A stretch of DNA of 64,000 bases from contig NZ_JAFCMB010000004.1 of assembly GCF_018130145.1 (NCBI RefSeq), forward strand, positions 434,001 to 498,000. Direction: 5' to 3'. Shown here in pieces: positions 1 to 8,617 of this stretch. Position numbers and translations under genes: made by a program. How positions within the stretch are numbered: the first letter of the stretch is position 1; each line of letters begins with the position of its first letter. Below the pieces are notes generated by a model, which saw only the letters and a list, made by a program, of their open reading frames with translations, did not search any database and was not told the DNA's origin. Source of the stretch: Bradyrhizobium sp. AUGA SZCCT0176. Its GTDB lineage: Bacteria > Pseudomonadota > Alphaproteobacteria > Rhizobiales > Xanthobacteraceae.

Positions 1-75
1 ACGCCCCAGGATCGGTCAGGGTCAGTTCAAGGTGGTTGGCGATTTCAGGAAATCAAGCCGGGTAAGGTCCGACTA

Positions 76-1506
76 TTGGTGAATTTCGGCCCCCCGGCCA
101 TTCCGGGCAAGCTGGCCGAAATTGGGGGGGGAAACCACATCAACACGCAGATTTTGCGCGCGCGGACCGCCGACTCACGGCTGGTCTGGATCGCCGCCAT
201 CGCCATCCCCCTGATGTTGCTCGCCCCTGCCCTGTGGAACGGCTATCCGCTGCTCCAATGGGATACCGGCGGCTATCTGGCACGCTGGTATGAAGGCTAC
301 CTCGTGCCAAGCCGCTCCACGGTGTTCGGCCTCTATCTGCATTTCGGCGAAGACTCCGCGTTCTGGATCAATCTCGGAATCCAGGCGCTGGCAACGCTGT
401 GGATCCTGCAGCTGACGCTGCGCGCATTCGAAATCGCCCAACCCTTGCGGCTGCTCGCAATGAGCCTGGTGCTGGCCCTGGCCACCGCGCTGCCGTGGCT
501 CGCGAGTACGCTTCTGACCGACCTCTACGCCGGCCTGTCGGTGCTGTCGCTATTCATCCTGGTCGCGCTGGGCGAGCGGACCTCGACAATCGAAAAATGT
601 TCGCTGTTCGTCCTGACGGCGTTCGCCGCGGCTTCGCACAGCGCCACGCTGGCAGTGCTGCTCGGGCTGTGTTGTGTGGGGTGGATCGTGCGTCCGTTTT
701 CGCGCGGACGGATTGCAGTTTCCGGACTGATGCAGGGCAGCCTCACCCTCGTCGCCGGCGCGGCGATGCTGCTGGCGGCGAATTTCGCACTGTCTGGGAA
801 AGTGGCGTGGACGCCCGGCGGCTACGGCGTCGCCTTCGGACGCATGCTGCAGGACGGCATCGTCGCGCGTTACCTGAAGGAGCATTGCCCGCAGCAAAAG
901 TTGAAGCTCTGTCCCTATCGCGACCAGTTGCCTGCAACGGCCGATCAATTTCTGTGGGGCAACAGCATGTTCAACACGCTTGGCCGCTTCAAGGGCCTGG
1001 GCGACGAAATGAGCTTCATCGTGCTGCGTTCGCTGGCCGAATATCCGGCACGGCAGCTCGAGGCGGCGATCGCCGGAACCGCGCGGCAACTGGTCCATGT
1101 CGCGACCGGCGAAGGCACCAATGAATGGATCGGCCACACCTACGGAATCATCGAGCGTTATATCCCAACGCAGGTCAAGGCGATGCGCGCGGCGAACCAG
1201 CAGCGCTGGCGGCTCGACTTCGCCGCCATCAACCGTCTCCACGTTCCGGTGGCACTTGTCTCGATGCTGCTGGCCGTAATCGTGTTCGCTCGCGGCCTGT
1301 GGCGGCGGCCGTTCGATGATCTCACGCTCCTCGCGGGAACCGTTACATTGGCCGTGCTCGGCAACGCCTTCATCTGCGCCGTGATATCAGGCCCGCATGA
1401 CCGCTATGGCGCGCGCATGGCGTGGGTCGCGACCTTCGTGGTGCTGATCGCAGCGGCGCGGCAATTTTTCGGCGAGGACCCGAGCGAACACTCAGCCTCG
1501 CCGTGA
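76..1506 (+). CDS. Multi-pass membrane protein of unknown function
   Basis: I do not recognise the family. The protein has about nine hydrophobic segments: one near residues 38-56, a run between about 95 and 238, and three more after about 385. A polar region of some 140 residues lies between the two groups. A WDTGGYLARWYEGY stretch around residue 63, just after the first membrane segment, recalls large membrane glycosyltransferase-like proteins, but no catalytic motif supports that. The start is uncertain. The frame is open from base 1 of the window; position 76 is only a TTG, and no convincing ribosome site is visible. The gene may begin upstream of the window or later than 76. Its 3' end overlaps the convergent hydrolase gene by 15 bases. 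Confidence 0.6.
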   Translation: MVNFGPPAIPGKLAEIGGGNHINTQILRARTADSRLVWIAAIAIPLMLLAPALWNGYPLLQWDTGGYLARWYEGYLVPSRSTVFGLYLHFGEDSAFWINLGIQALATLWILQLTLRAFEIAQPLRLLAMSLVLALATALPWLASTLLTDLYAGLSVLSLFILVALGERTSTIEKCSLFVLTAFAAASHSATLAVLLGLCCVGWIVRPFSRGRIAVSGLMQGSLTLVAGAAMLLAANFALSGKVAWTPGGYGVAFGRMLQDGIVARYLKEHCPQQKLKLCPYRDQLPATADQFLWGNSMFNTLGRFKGLGDEMSFIVLRSLAEYPARQLEAAIAGTARQLVHVATGEGTNEWIGHTYGIIERYIPTQVKAMRAANQQRWRLDFAAINRLHVPVALVSMLLAVIVFARGLWRRPFDDLTLLAGTVTLAVLGNAFICAVISGPHDRYGARMAWVATFVVLIAAARQFFGEDPSEHSASP

Positions 1507-2256
1507 CAGGAAATCGATGACGCCGGCCTTGTAGACCTTGTCGCCGACCGCGCGCATGTGATCGCGGTTCGGAATATCCAGCACCTCGGCGTCCGGAATG
1601 ATTTCGCCCAGCGCCTGCGCCGAGCCTGCGATTTCGTCTGACGTGCCGACCGCGATCAGCACGGGCACATGGATAGCGGCGGCTTCATCCCGCGTCATCA
1701 GGCGCCGCGAGCCGCGCAGGCAGGCCGCCAGCGCGCGGCGGTCGGAACGGGTCTGGTCGGCAAAAGCGCGAAACGTCCGCCCGACCGGATCGGTGACGTC
1801 TTCCAGCGACGGCGCCTCGAGTGCGAGGGCTACGTTTTCGCCGGGGCCACCGCCCGTGATCATCCCGATCCCGATGCCGCCCAGGATGGCCGAGCGCAGC
1901 CGCTGCGGCTGGCCCAGCGCCATCACCGCCGTCATCCGCGATCCCAGTGAATAGCCCATCACGTCGGCCCGCTCGATTCCCAAATGATCCAGCAGCGCGA
2001 TGACGTCGCCGGCCATGATCGCGATCTCGTAACTCGCGGCGTCGTAAAGCTTGCCGGAATCGCCATGCCCGCGATTGTCGAGCGCGATCACGCGGCGCCC
2101 AGCTTTCTTCAGTTCGGACACCCAGGTCGGATAGACCCAGTTCACGTTCTTGCTCGAGGCAAAGCCGTGTACGAGAACGATCGGATCGCCCTCGCCTTCG
2201 TCGAGATAGGCAATTTCGATATCGCCGTTGTGAAAACTCGGCATCGCTAGTTCCAT
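1492..2256 (-). CDS. Alpha/beta-fold hydrolase
   Basis: A cytosolic serine hydrolase of the alpha/beta family (254 aa). An HGFASS oxyanion-loop motif sits at residues 30-35, followed by the nucleophile elbow GYSLGS with Ser103. Asp207 (GTSDEIA) and His233 (NRDHMR) are the likely rest of the triad, so the fold is complete. Substrate cannot be read from sequence; esterases and 3-oxoadipate enol-lactonase-like enzymes share this layout. Two starts are possible: ATG at 2256, or ATG four codons later at 2244, which has GGAA at a suitable distance. The gene is convergent with and overlaps the upstream membrane-protein gene. Confidence 0.8.
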   Translation of the reverse strand: MELAMPSFHNGDIEIAYLDEGEGDPIVLVHGFASSKNVNWVYPTWVSELKKAGRRVIALDNRGHGDSGKLYDAASYEIAIMAGDVIALLDHLGIERADVMGYSLGSRMTAVMALGQPQRLRSAILGGIGIGMITGGGPGENVALALEAPSLEDVTDPVGRTFRAFADQTRSDRRALAACLRGSRRLMTRDEAAAIHVPVLIAVGTSDEIAGSAQALGEIIPDAEVLDIPNRDHMRAVGDKVYKAGVIDFLSRRG

Positions 2257-2304
2257 TTTTTGGGGAGTTCAAAATGCGCGATCGAAAAACGATCGCAAGG
2301 TTAT

Positions 2305-2365
2305 AGCGTTTTCAAGCGAAGTGGACACCGGTTCGCGTGAAGAAAACGCGTCAAGACAAAACTAG
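2305..2365. repeat. Dispersed intergenic repeat (AGCGTTTTC...CTAG type)
   Basis: Starts AGCGTTTTCAAGCGAAGTGG and ends at a CTAG. A related copy lies at 53647-53749, matching over most of its length including ACCGGTT and AAACGCGTCAA. The final CTAG supplies the TAG stop codon of the leftward gene at 2362-3510, so the repeat has landed exactly on a gene end. Confidence 0.7.
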
Positions 2366-3510
2366 CCGCAGGTGGCGGCGCCCGCCAGAGCCGGGCCGGG
2401 AAGCAACGCCGCAGCCGCCGTTTGCTCACGCTGCCGCCTCGCCTTCTTGCGGCGCAGATACGCCATGGTGGCGCGCTCGGTGATCGCCTTGATCGACGAC
2501 AAGAAGCCGAACAGCGCCAGCAGTGCACTGAATACCCACAGCGACAGATTGAATGCGCCGGCCGCCAGCAGCAGGGCGCCGCGGCCGAGCAGTTTCAGGA
2601 TCGCCCGGGTCTGGCCACCCTTGGATTCCGCGAGCCGGGCGGCGCGCGCGATATCCTTCGGGCCCTCGGCGATGCGCAGTGTGTCGAGCGCACCGCGCGT
2701 ACCGGCCTTCTCTCCGATGCGGCCGACGTCCTTGGCCAGCCGAACCAGCGCACCGGCCTTCTCGGCGCGGAACGCCGCCTTGATCGCGTTGACGGTTGCG
2801 CCGGGCCGCAGCACCGAGCCGGAGGCGACGGCCTTCTGCAGCATCGGCCCATCGACGACCTCGCGCGCCGAGCGGCCGGCCCACAGCATCAGCCCCTCGC
2901 CCAGGCGCCCGACCTTGCGGGCATCCTTGACCATGGTCAGCCCGGCACGCACCGGTAGCGCGCCACCGACCGACACATAGGTCGCCGCCGTCACCGCCAG
3001 GCCCACCGTCGCAAGTCCCAGCACCAGATGATCGGTATCCTCGCCCATCGCCAGATGCTTGCTCTCGCGCACCACGTCGCGGATATCGCCGAACACGAAG
3101 AGATCGCCGGCCACCGTGCCCGACAGGCTCGCGACATCCTCGGCGTTGCCGGTGACGAGACCGACCGCGAAACGTTTGGCAAAATGCGAGCTTGAGTTCG
3201 CGTCCGTGACGGCGTCGTTCACGCGCGTCGACAGCTCTTCGCTAATGGCGATGTTCTTGTCGCGCGCAAGTTCGGTAAAGCTGCCGGCAAGATCGGCATC
3301 GCCTGCCGCCAGCGCGGCCTCGATATTTTCTGCAACCAGCGCCGGGTTGTTCCGCAGGACAGAATTGATCCTCAGATCGGCCAATTCGGACGCTTCGTCC
3401 TGCGCTGCCAGGATCGCAAAAGCGTCGCGCGCGTGTGGCCAAAGCGCCGCACCCACGGCGATAGTTGCCGCCATGCCCGCCACCGCCAAACTGAGCCCTG
3501 CCCGCTTCAT
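2362..3510 (-). CDS. Conserved-looking membrane protein, unknown function
   Basis: No family recognised. A signal-anchor-like hydrophobic stretch covers residues 4-25. An acidic helical domain follows to about residue 165, then hydrophobic segments near 166-190 and a strong one near 325-350. The tail is basic (AYLRRKKARRQREQ). The organisation suggests an inner-membrane protein with both a large exported or cytosolic helical domain and a short basic tail. The start is ATG at 3510. It is transcribed away from the CHCC zinc protein. The intergenic region holds inverted repeats that could be operators. The stop codon is provided by a dispersed repeat. Confidence 0.55.
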   Translation of the reverse strand: MKRAGLSLAVAGMAATIAVGAALWPHARDAFAILAAQDEASELADLRINSVLRNNPALVAENIEAALAAGDADLAGSFTELARDKNIAISEELSTRVNDAVTDANSSSHFAKRFAVGLVTGNAEDVASLSGTVAGDLFVFGDIRDVVRESKHLAMGEDTDHLVLGLATVGLAVTAATYVSVGGALPVRAGLTMVKDARKVGRLGEGLMLWAGRSAREVVDGPMLQKAVASGSVLRPGATVNAIKAAFRAEKAGALVRLAKDVGRIGEKAGTRGALDTLRIAEGPKDIARAARLAESKGGQTRAILKLLGRGALLLAAGAFNLSLWVFSALLALFGFLSSIKAITERATMAYLRRKKARRQREQTAAAALLPGPALAGAATCG

Positions 3511-3546
3511 CCTGCAAAACCTGGGTTTTCACTGCCCTCAACATAA

Positions 3547-3566
3547 TGTGCCGCATTTGCGACACA
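3547..3566. promoter_or_regulatory. Candidate operator, 9-2-9 inverted repeat
   Basis: TGTGCCGCA, two bases, TGCGACACA: half-sites complementary at 8 of 9 positions. It lies 37 bases upstream of the leftward membrane-protein gene. A further half-site (TGTGTCGAA) lies at 3608-3616. Function as a binding site is inferred. Confidence 0.35.
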
Positions 3567-3615
3567 ACGTCCCCGACGAAAGAAGGGCTTCTCTGGGACG
3601 ACAAGATTGTGTCGA

Positions 3616-3631
3616 ATTTGCATGAGCAAAT
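3616..3631. promoter_or_regulatory. Short perfect inverted repeat ATTTGC-N4-GCAAAT
   Basis: A 6-4-6 perfect dyad between the divergent genes starting at 3510 (leftward) and 3762 (rightward). It could be an operator for either. No regulator gene is adjacent. Confidence 0.25.
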
Positions 3632-3761
3632 GTGCGGCGGCGACCTTCAAGAATCTGGGCTCTAGGAATCAACGGAACCCGTCAGTATGGTGCGCGGCAT
3701 TTCGGGCCGCCGCATCGCGTTGGTTGCGTCCGTCCGTCATTGCTATCCAAGGTGAAACAAG

Positions 3762-4007
3762 ATGTCCGATCATGTCGTCCCGCACTTTCACAACGACGCC
3801 GGCGTCTCGGTAATCGAGATCGGCTCGCAGGAATTCATGTGCGTGGGCGCCAATCCGCCGTTCGACCATCCGCATGTCTTCCTGGACCTCGGCAACGACA
3901 ACGAGATCATCTGCCCCTATTGTTCGACGCTGTACCGGTTTGCCGCCGATCTCAAAGCCGGCGAAGCGCGCCCCCCGGAATGCGTGCTGAAAGACAAAGT
4001 CGCCTGA
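3762..4007 (+). CDS. Zinc-finger CHCC-type protein (NDUFS6-like)
   Basis: An 81-residue protein that matches the zf-CHCC family, whose best-known member is the NDUFS6 accessory subunit of mitochondrial complex I. The metal-ligand pattern is visible as Cys28 (FMCVG), His37 (DHPHVFLDLG), then CPYC at about 52-55 followed by STLYRF. Bacterial members are small soluble proteins; a role near complex I is a family-level expectation only. The ATG at 3762 follows AAGGTGAAACAAG, a good ribosome site. The FAD monooxygenase gene starts 10 bases after its stop, so the two are probably co-transcribed. Confidence 0.85.
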   Translation: MSDHVVPHFHNDAGVSVIEIGSQEFMCVGANPPFDHPHVFLDLGNDNEIICPYCSTLYRFAADLKAGEARPPECVLKDKVA

Positions 4008-4017
4008 CAGGTCCGCC

Positions 4018-5217
4018 GTGGCGGTTACGCGCACCATCGTTGTCGCTGGTGCCGGGATCGGAGGACTGACCGCGGCGCTGGCGCTCGCAAAGCAAGGCTT
4101 TCGCGTCGTCGTTCTGGAAAAGGCCGAGCGGCTGGAGGAAGCCGGCGCCGGCCTGCAGCTTTCGCCCAACGCCAGCCGCATCCTGGTTGAACTCGGTCTG
4201 CAGCCGCGGCTCGCAGCAAGCGCCGTGACGCCCCAATCCATCAACATCATGAGTGCCCGGGGCGGCGGCGAGATCGCCCGCCTGCCGCTTGGTGAGGCCG
4301 CGAATTTTCGCGCCGGCGCACCCTATTGGGTGGTGCATCGCGCCGATCTGCAGGCGGCGCTGCAGGCCCAGGTCGACCACAGTCCCGACATCGAATTGCG
4401 GCTTGGCTGCCAGTTCGAGGACGTCACCGCGCACGCCAAGGGACTGACGGTCGTGGGGCGCCGCGGCAATGCGCGGCAACAGGAGCTGGCGGTGGCGCTG
4501 ATTGGCGCCGACGGCATCTGGTCGGCGGTCCGGCATCATTTGTTCCCGGAGGTCCAGCCGCAATTCTCCGGTCTGATCGCCTGGCGCGGCACGCTCGATG
4601 CGACGGCGTTGCCGCGCGAATATACTTCGCCCCGGGTGCAACTCTGGATGGGACCAAGAGCGCATCTCGTCGCCTATCCGATCTCGGGCGGGCGGCGCAT
4701 CAATGTCGTCGCCATCGTGCCGGGGACGTGGAACAGGCCGGGCTGGAGCGCACCGGGCGAGGCTAACGAAATCAAGGCGGCGTTCTCGCAGCAATGGCCG
4801 GCGACCGCGCGAATGCTGATCGGCGCCGTTGATGAATGGCGGCGATGGGCGCTGTTCACGGTGCCCGATATTGGCGGATGGAGTGACGGCGCGATCGCGC
4901 TGCTCGGCGATGCCGCGCATGCCATGCTGCCGTTCGCCGCGCAAGGCGCGGGAATGGCGATCGAGGACGCCGCGGTACTGGCGAAAGCCTTGAGCGAATG
5001 CGCCGGCGACAACACCGCCGGCATCCCGGCGGCCTTGAAGCGCTACGGACGGCTGCGGCGCGCCCGTGTGTTAAGGGTTCAGCGCGCCGCCCGGCGGTCG
5101 GGACAAATCTATCATCTGACCGGACCGTTGGCGCTCGCGCGCGATCTCGCCATCAAGTCGCTCGGTCCAAGGCGAATGCTGGCGCGACAGGACTGGATTT
5201 ACGACTGGCGGGCGTGA
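4018..5217 (+). CDS. FAD-dependent monooxygenase (salicylate hydroxylase-like)
   Basis: A group A flavoprotein aromatic hydroxylase-type enzyme of 399 residues, starting at GTG. The dinucleotide motif GAGIGG occupies residues 11-16, with an acidic residue about 20 further on. The second FAD motif, GDAAHAMLPFAAQG, starts at residue 297. These are the hallmarks of the UbiH/salicylate 1-monooxygenase superfamily, which uses NAD(P)H and oxygen to hydroxylate a ring substrate. The substrate is not predictable here. It lies directly downstream of the CHCC zinc protein in a two-gene unit. Confidence 0.85.
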   Translation: MAVTRTIVVAGAGIGGLTAALALAKQGFRVVVLEKAERLEEAGAGLQLSPNASRILVELGLQPRLAASAVTPQSINIMSARGGGEIARLPLGEAANFRAGAPYWVVHRADLQAALQAQVDHSPDIELRLGCQFEDVTAHAKGLTVVGRRGNARQQELAVALIGADGIWSAVRHHLFPEVQPQFSGLIAWRGTLDATALPREYTSPRVQLWMGPRAHLVAYPISGGRRINVVAIVPGTWNRPGWSAPGEANEIKAAFSQQWPATARMLIGAVDEWRRWALFTVPDIGGWSDGAIALLGDAAHAMLPFAAQGAGMAIEDAAVLAKALSECAGDNTAGIPAALKRYGRLRRARVLRVQRAARRSGQIYHLTGPLALARDLAIKSLGPRRMLARQDWIYDWRA

Positions 5218-5263
5218 ACATCCGACGCGAGCGCGTGGCGCGGGAGGACTTCCGCAGGACGCG

Positions 5264-5710
5264 TCACCGCGACGATGGACGGGATCCCCTGACGCCTGCA
5301 GACGGCGCAGGCGGCGTCGCCGCCGCGCTCGCGGCAGGTTTGGATTCCGGCGGCGACTGCGGCGACTCTTGGCATTTGTTGCGCCGCCAGGCCTCCTCGG
5401 CGAATTTCGATTGTCCCTGGGTCGCAATGAGTTCGTTGCGATAGGCGAGCTCCGCCACCACTGACCCGCCGACGCCGGTTTCAGCCTTCGCCATCAGGCC
5501 GTTCAGTTCCGCCTTGCGCGCAGCAATCCTGACGCGTTCCGTCTCGAGTTGCTTGCATTCGTAGAGGTCGTATTTGGCGGGATCGGCGAACGCCGTCGAC
5601 ATGTTGTCGCCCACGCTGGCACAGCTGGAGAGCCCTGCCCCGACCGCGAGCAGCGCCAACACGCCTGCGGCACGCGAAATTCGCCGGCGATGGGACGTGG
5701 ATTCGGACAT
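5264..5710 (-). CDS. Putative lipoprotein
   Basis: A 148-residue small lipoprotein. An N-terminal basic stretch (HRRRISR), a hydrophobic run and a lipobox-like GLSSC put the lipidation cysteine at residue 30. A coiled, charged central part follows (KQLETERVRIAARKAELNGL), then a Pro/Ala-rich tail. This is the usual make-up of an outer- or inner-membrane lipoprotein of unknown role. I chose ATG at 5710 because it places the lipobox at normal distance; an ATG seven codons upstream (5731) is also open. Confidence 0.6.
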   Translation of the reverse strand: MSESTSHRRRISRAAGVLALLAVGAGLSSCASVGDNMSTAFADPAKYDLYECKQLETERVRIAARKAELNGLMAKAETGVGGSVVAELAYRNELIATQGQSKFAEEAWRRNKCQESPQSPPESKPAASAAATPPAPSAGVRGSRPSSR

Positions 5711-5882
5711 CGGACCTTCATAAGCCAACAACGTTGAGATTGCCTAAAGCAGGACCAGATGTCCGCATTGAGGCTTTGCGTCCGGCCCCGCGTTCCCTTA
5801 AGGAAAGGCGCGGTTTCGGGGGCGGATTATCCCATTTCCCCTTCGCCGGCAAACGCGCTAAGTACCTGATCTTCTGACTAAA

Positions 5883-5969
5883 GCGGACGTGGCGGAATTG
5901 GTAGACGCAAGGGACTTAAAATCCCTCGATGGCAACGTCGTGTGGGTTCGAGTCCCACCGCCCGCACCA
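5883..5969 (+). tRNA. tRNA-Leu (anticodon TAA)
   Basis: An 87-base class II tRNA with encoded CCA. The anticodon stem AGGGA/TCCCT encloses the loop CTTAAAA, giving anticodon TAA. A long variable arm and the T-arm GTGGG-TTCGAGT-CCCAC are clear. The acceptor stem is GCGGACG opposite CGCCCGC, which leaves an A-C mismatch at the fifth pair. No integrase or attachment duplication lies next to it. Confidence 0.95.
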
Positions 5970-6028
5970 CGCTTCGCCCTGACGGGCTACGCGTGGCGCA
6001 GTCACGCTTAGGCCGTAAGGGCGAAGCG
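5970..6028. repeat. Inverted repeat directly after tRNA-Leu
   Basis: CGCTTCGCCCT at 5970-5980 is the exact reverse complement of AGGGCGAAGCG at 6018-6028. It begins at the first base after the tRNA CCA. A further GC-rich repeat-like tract (TCCGGCGTAGC...GCGAAGGCGGA) follows to about 6066. It may act in tRNA 3' processing or termination, but there is no U-tract. Confidence 0.5.
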
Positions 6029-6137
6029 TGTCCGGCGTAGCTTGAGCGCAGCGAAAGCGAAGGCGGACTGGTGAGGCAAAGGGGACGCTTTGCCGAATGA
6101 CGGCTTGGCAAGCCATGCCGGACCGTCGGGACGAAGC

Positions 6138-6737
6138 GTGGCGGGGGATTCAACTTTGCAGCAGACTAGTCTTTTCGAAATGCGCCGGCTGGAGATGCTG
6201 AGCAACACGATCTTCGGCGTTGCGATGACGCTGCTCGCTTACGACCTGCCGAAGGCCGCCAGTTTCGCGAGCGCACCGGCCTGGATCGACCTCGTTCGCG
6301 TCTACGCGCAACCGGTCATCGCGCTGACGATCAGCTTCGTGGTCGCCGGCCTGTTCTGGTTCAGCCATCACCGGCGGCTCGCCGTTGCGCCGGAAGCCAG
6401 CCGCGGCGTGGTATTTCTCAATCTGCTGTTTCTGCTGTCGATCATCATCCTGCCGGTGACGAACGGTCTGTATGGCAGTTATCGGCTCGACGGCGTGGTC
6501 GCCGTGATCTACGGGATTCATCTCGCCACGATCGCCACGCTGAACGGGCTGCTGTGGGTTATCGCCCTCAGGGGCCGCCGCGACATGCCATTACGGGTGA
6601 CGGTGTTATTTCCGATCCTGGTGTTCGTGATCGGAACTGCCATCGCCACATTCTCCCCGAAGGTGGCGCAGTTTATCTGGTGCCTGGCCTTTTTCTCGCC
6701 GATCGCAGGCTGGCTGACGGGACGACGCGCGAGCTAG
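6138..6737 (+). CDS. TMEM175-family (DUF1211) membrane protein
   Basis: An integral membrane protein with about six hydrophobic segments. The N-terminal RRLEMLSNTIFGVAMTLL followed by AYDL resembles the TMEM175 potassium-channel family signature (normally R...FSD...A..T.L.L.L). The Phe-Ser-Asp selectivity and gating motif reads Leu-Ser-Asn here, so channel function is not assured. A conserved-looking FWFSHHRR follows the third segment, as in the family. The start is ambiguous: ATG at 6090, GTG at 6138 or ATG at 6180. I used GTG 6138, which follows GGGACGAAGC, but the ATG at 6180 would also keep the whole signature. Confidence 0.65.
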   Translation: MAGDSTLQQTSLFEMRRLEMLSNTIFGVAMTLLAYDLPKAASFASAPAWIDLVRVYAQPVIALTISFVVAGLFWFSHHRRLAVAPEASRGVVFLNLLFLLSIIILPVTNGLYGSYRLDGVVAVIYGIHLATIATLNGLLWVIALRGRRDMPLRVTVLFPILVFVIGTAIATFSPKVAQFIWCLAFFSPIAGWLTGRRAS

Positions 6738-6858
6738 CTTGCTTCTTTTCGTTCGCAGCTGCCGTTGTTCTCTTGAATATTCGCTGGGTCGCGCGGCCGC
6801 CCGGTGTCGCAATCATCGCGAGGAATATTCACTTGTCTCGCCGCGCCCCGAAAACGCT

Positions 6859-7653
6859 CTAGTTGGCACCGGTTGCCTTGAGCAATCTGCCCGCCTCGTC
6901 CGCAATCGCCCGCTCGACCTTCGCCTGAAACTCTTTCCGATCTAAACCCGGCGGAATCGGCGGCATATAGGACAGCGAAATGTTGCCGCTGTGAATCATC
7001 AGCGTCTTCTTGCCCCAGAACAATCCGGAATTATGCGCCGTCGGCAACACCGGAATATCGAGATTGGTGTACAGCGCGGCGATGCCGGCCGCATGGAATG
7101 TCATGGGCTCGTCGACCGCCTGGCGCGTGCCTTGCGGAAATATCAGGACCTTGCGGCCTTCGCCGATCGCCGCCCTCGCTTCCGCGATCATCTGCTTGAG
7201 CGCCTGCCGGCCGGCTGACCGGTCGACCAGGATCATCGGATAGCGGTGAAGGAACCAGCCGACGACCGGGATATTGAGCAATTCTTTCTTGGCGACGATG
7301 CTGGCATCGGGAAAAATCACGCAGAGCGCAACCGTCTCCCACAGCGATTGGTGATTGCAGGCGATGATGCATGGGCCAATTGGAATGTTGTCGCGGCCTT
7401 GCTCCCTGTAATCCAGCCCCACCACGTATTTCAGAAGAAGCACGATGCCGTGCGACCACAATTGGGACACCGCGCGAACCTTTGCGCTGCTCGCATCGAA
7501 AACCCACAACAGGGGTATCGCCGGCGACAGCACCAGCGTCCACAGCAACACCAACGTATCGAATGCGACCGATCTCAGATAATGCAACGATAATATCCCT
7601 TGAGGCTTCCGCGATTGACGGGCCCCAAATACAGTACTTTTCGGCCCTTGCAT
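6859..7653 (-). CDS. plsC: 1-acyl-sn-glycerol-3-phosphate acyltransferase (PlsC-like)
   Basis: A membrane-associated acyltransferase that would convert lysophosphatidic acid to phosphatidic acid. After a hydrophobic N-terminal region it carries NHQSLWE, a variant of the NHxxxxD motif with Glu in the acidic position, and FPQGTR, the block III glycerolipid-binding motif. The Glu variant is common in this subgroup. Start choices are ATG 7653 or a TTG about 21 codons later, preceded by AAGGGA. The gene is divergent from the epoxide-hydrolase-like gene. The 3' end follows a GAAAACGCTCTAG remnant of the repeat seen at 53647. Confidence 0.8.
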   Translation of the reverse strand: MQGPKSTVFGARQSRKPQGILSLHYLRSVAFDTLVLLWTLVLSPAIPLLWVFDASSAKVRAVSQLWSHGIVLLLKYVVGLDYREQGRDNIPIGPCIIACNHQSLWETVALCVIFPDASIVAKKELLNIPVVGWFLHRYPMILVDRSAGRQALKQMIAEARAAIGEGRKVLIFPQGTRQAVDEPMTFHAAGIAALYTNLDIPVLPTAHNSGLFWGKKTLMIHSGNISLSYMPPIPPGLDRKEFQAKVERAIADEAGRLLKATGAN

Positions 7654-7741
7654 AATTCCGGGCCGCCCCAAACGACCGCCTGCCCCAAAGAAAATCCGTT
7701 TCGCCGTGGACCGGCCGGCATTGTCTATCTAGGATTGCCGC

Positions 7742-8602
7742 GTGTCCGCCCTGGAACAGATCACCATCTCCCCGCGCCTCACCTTCGACGCCCTCGTCGC
7801 GGGCGAGGCAGGCGCGCCGCTGGTGTTGCTGCTGCACGGCTTTGCCGAATCGATGCATTGCTGGCGCGCCCAGGTTACGGCGCTCGGCGATATGGGCTAC
7901 CGCGCGATTGCGCCAAGCCAGCGCGGTTACTCTCCGGGGGCGCGGCCTAACCCCCGCGAGTTCTCGCACTACCTGATCGACCGCCTGATCGACGACGCGC
8001 TGGCCATCGCCGCGGCCTCGGGCTATGGCGAGGCGCGCTTTCATCTGGTCGGCCATGACTGGGGCGGCAGCATCGCCTGGGGATTGGCCGACCGTTGCCA
8101 CGAGCGGCTGGCCTCGCTCACCATCCTTTCGCGGCCCCATCCGAACGCGTTCAATCGCGCGCTGCACATGGCCGACGGCGAACAGGCTAGTCGCTCGCGA
8201 CACCACAAGGCGTTCCTCGAACCTGACGCCGCCGATGTGGTGCTCGCCGACGACGCCAAATGGCTGCGCGATCGGCTCATTGCCAACGGCGTTCCCGCCG
8301 ATGCGATCGAACGGCATCTGGCCGTGCTCGGCAACAAGGACGCGATGGAAGCGGCGCTGGCCTGGTACCGCGCGCGCGGCGCGGTCCGCGGGCCGCTCGG
8401 TCCGATCCGTGTACCCACGCTCTACGTCTGGGGCGACGCCGACGACACCGTCGGCCGTGTCGCCGCCGAAGGCACCCGCGATTTCGTCGCCGCGCCCTAT
8501 CAATTCGAAGTCCTGCCCGGCGTCGGGCATTTCGCGGCCGATCAGGCGCCGGAACGGGTCAGCGAGTTATTGCTGGCGCATATCGCGGCGCACCCGGATT
8601 GA
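7742..8602 (+). CDS. Alpha/beta hydrolase, epoxide hydrolase / dehalogenase type
   Basis: A 286-residue hydrolase with an Asp nucleophile. HGFAES at residues 32-37 forms the oxyanion region, and GHDWGG puts Asp106 at the elbow, the arrangement found in epoxide hydrolases and haloalkane dehalogenases. The likely base is the His in GVGHFAADQ near the C-terminus. The cap domain includes RPHPNAF. GTG at 7742 is the start, with AGGA six bases upstream. Which leaving group it acts on cannot be told from sequence. Confidence 0.8.
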   Translation: MSALEQITISPRLTFDALVAGEAGAPLVLLLHGFAESMHCWRAQVTALGDMGYRAIAPSQRGYSPGARPNPREFSHYLIDRLIDDALAIAAASGYGEARFHLVGHDWGGSIAWGLADRCHERLASLTILSRPHPNAFNRALHMADGEQASRSRHHKAFLEPDAADVVLADDAKWLRDRLIANGVPADAIERHLAVLGNKDAMEAALAWYRARGAVRGPLGPIRVPTLYVWGDADDTVGRVAAEGTRDFVAAPYQFEVLPGVGHFAADQAPERVSELLLAHIAAHPD

Positions 8603-8617
8603 TCCGGTCCCGCGCCA

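Noticed and set aside
5883..6090. tRNA-Leu as an integration site for a genomic island
   Set aside because: There is no integrase nearby and no repeated tRNA 3' end elsewhere in the window.
7031..8530. A 499-codon minus-strand open frame
   Set aside because: It runs antisense through the PlsC-like and epoxide-hydrolase-like genes and has no recognisable motif. Long antisense frames are expected at this GC content.
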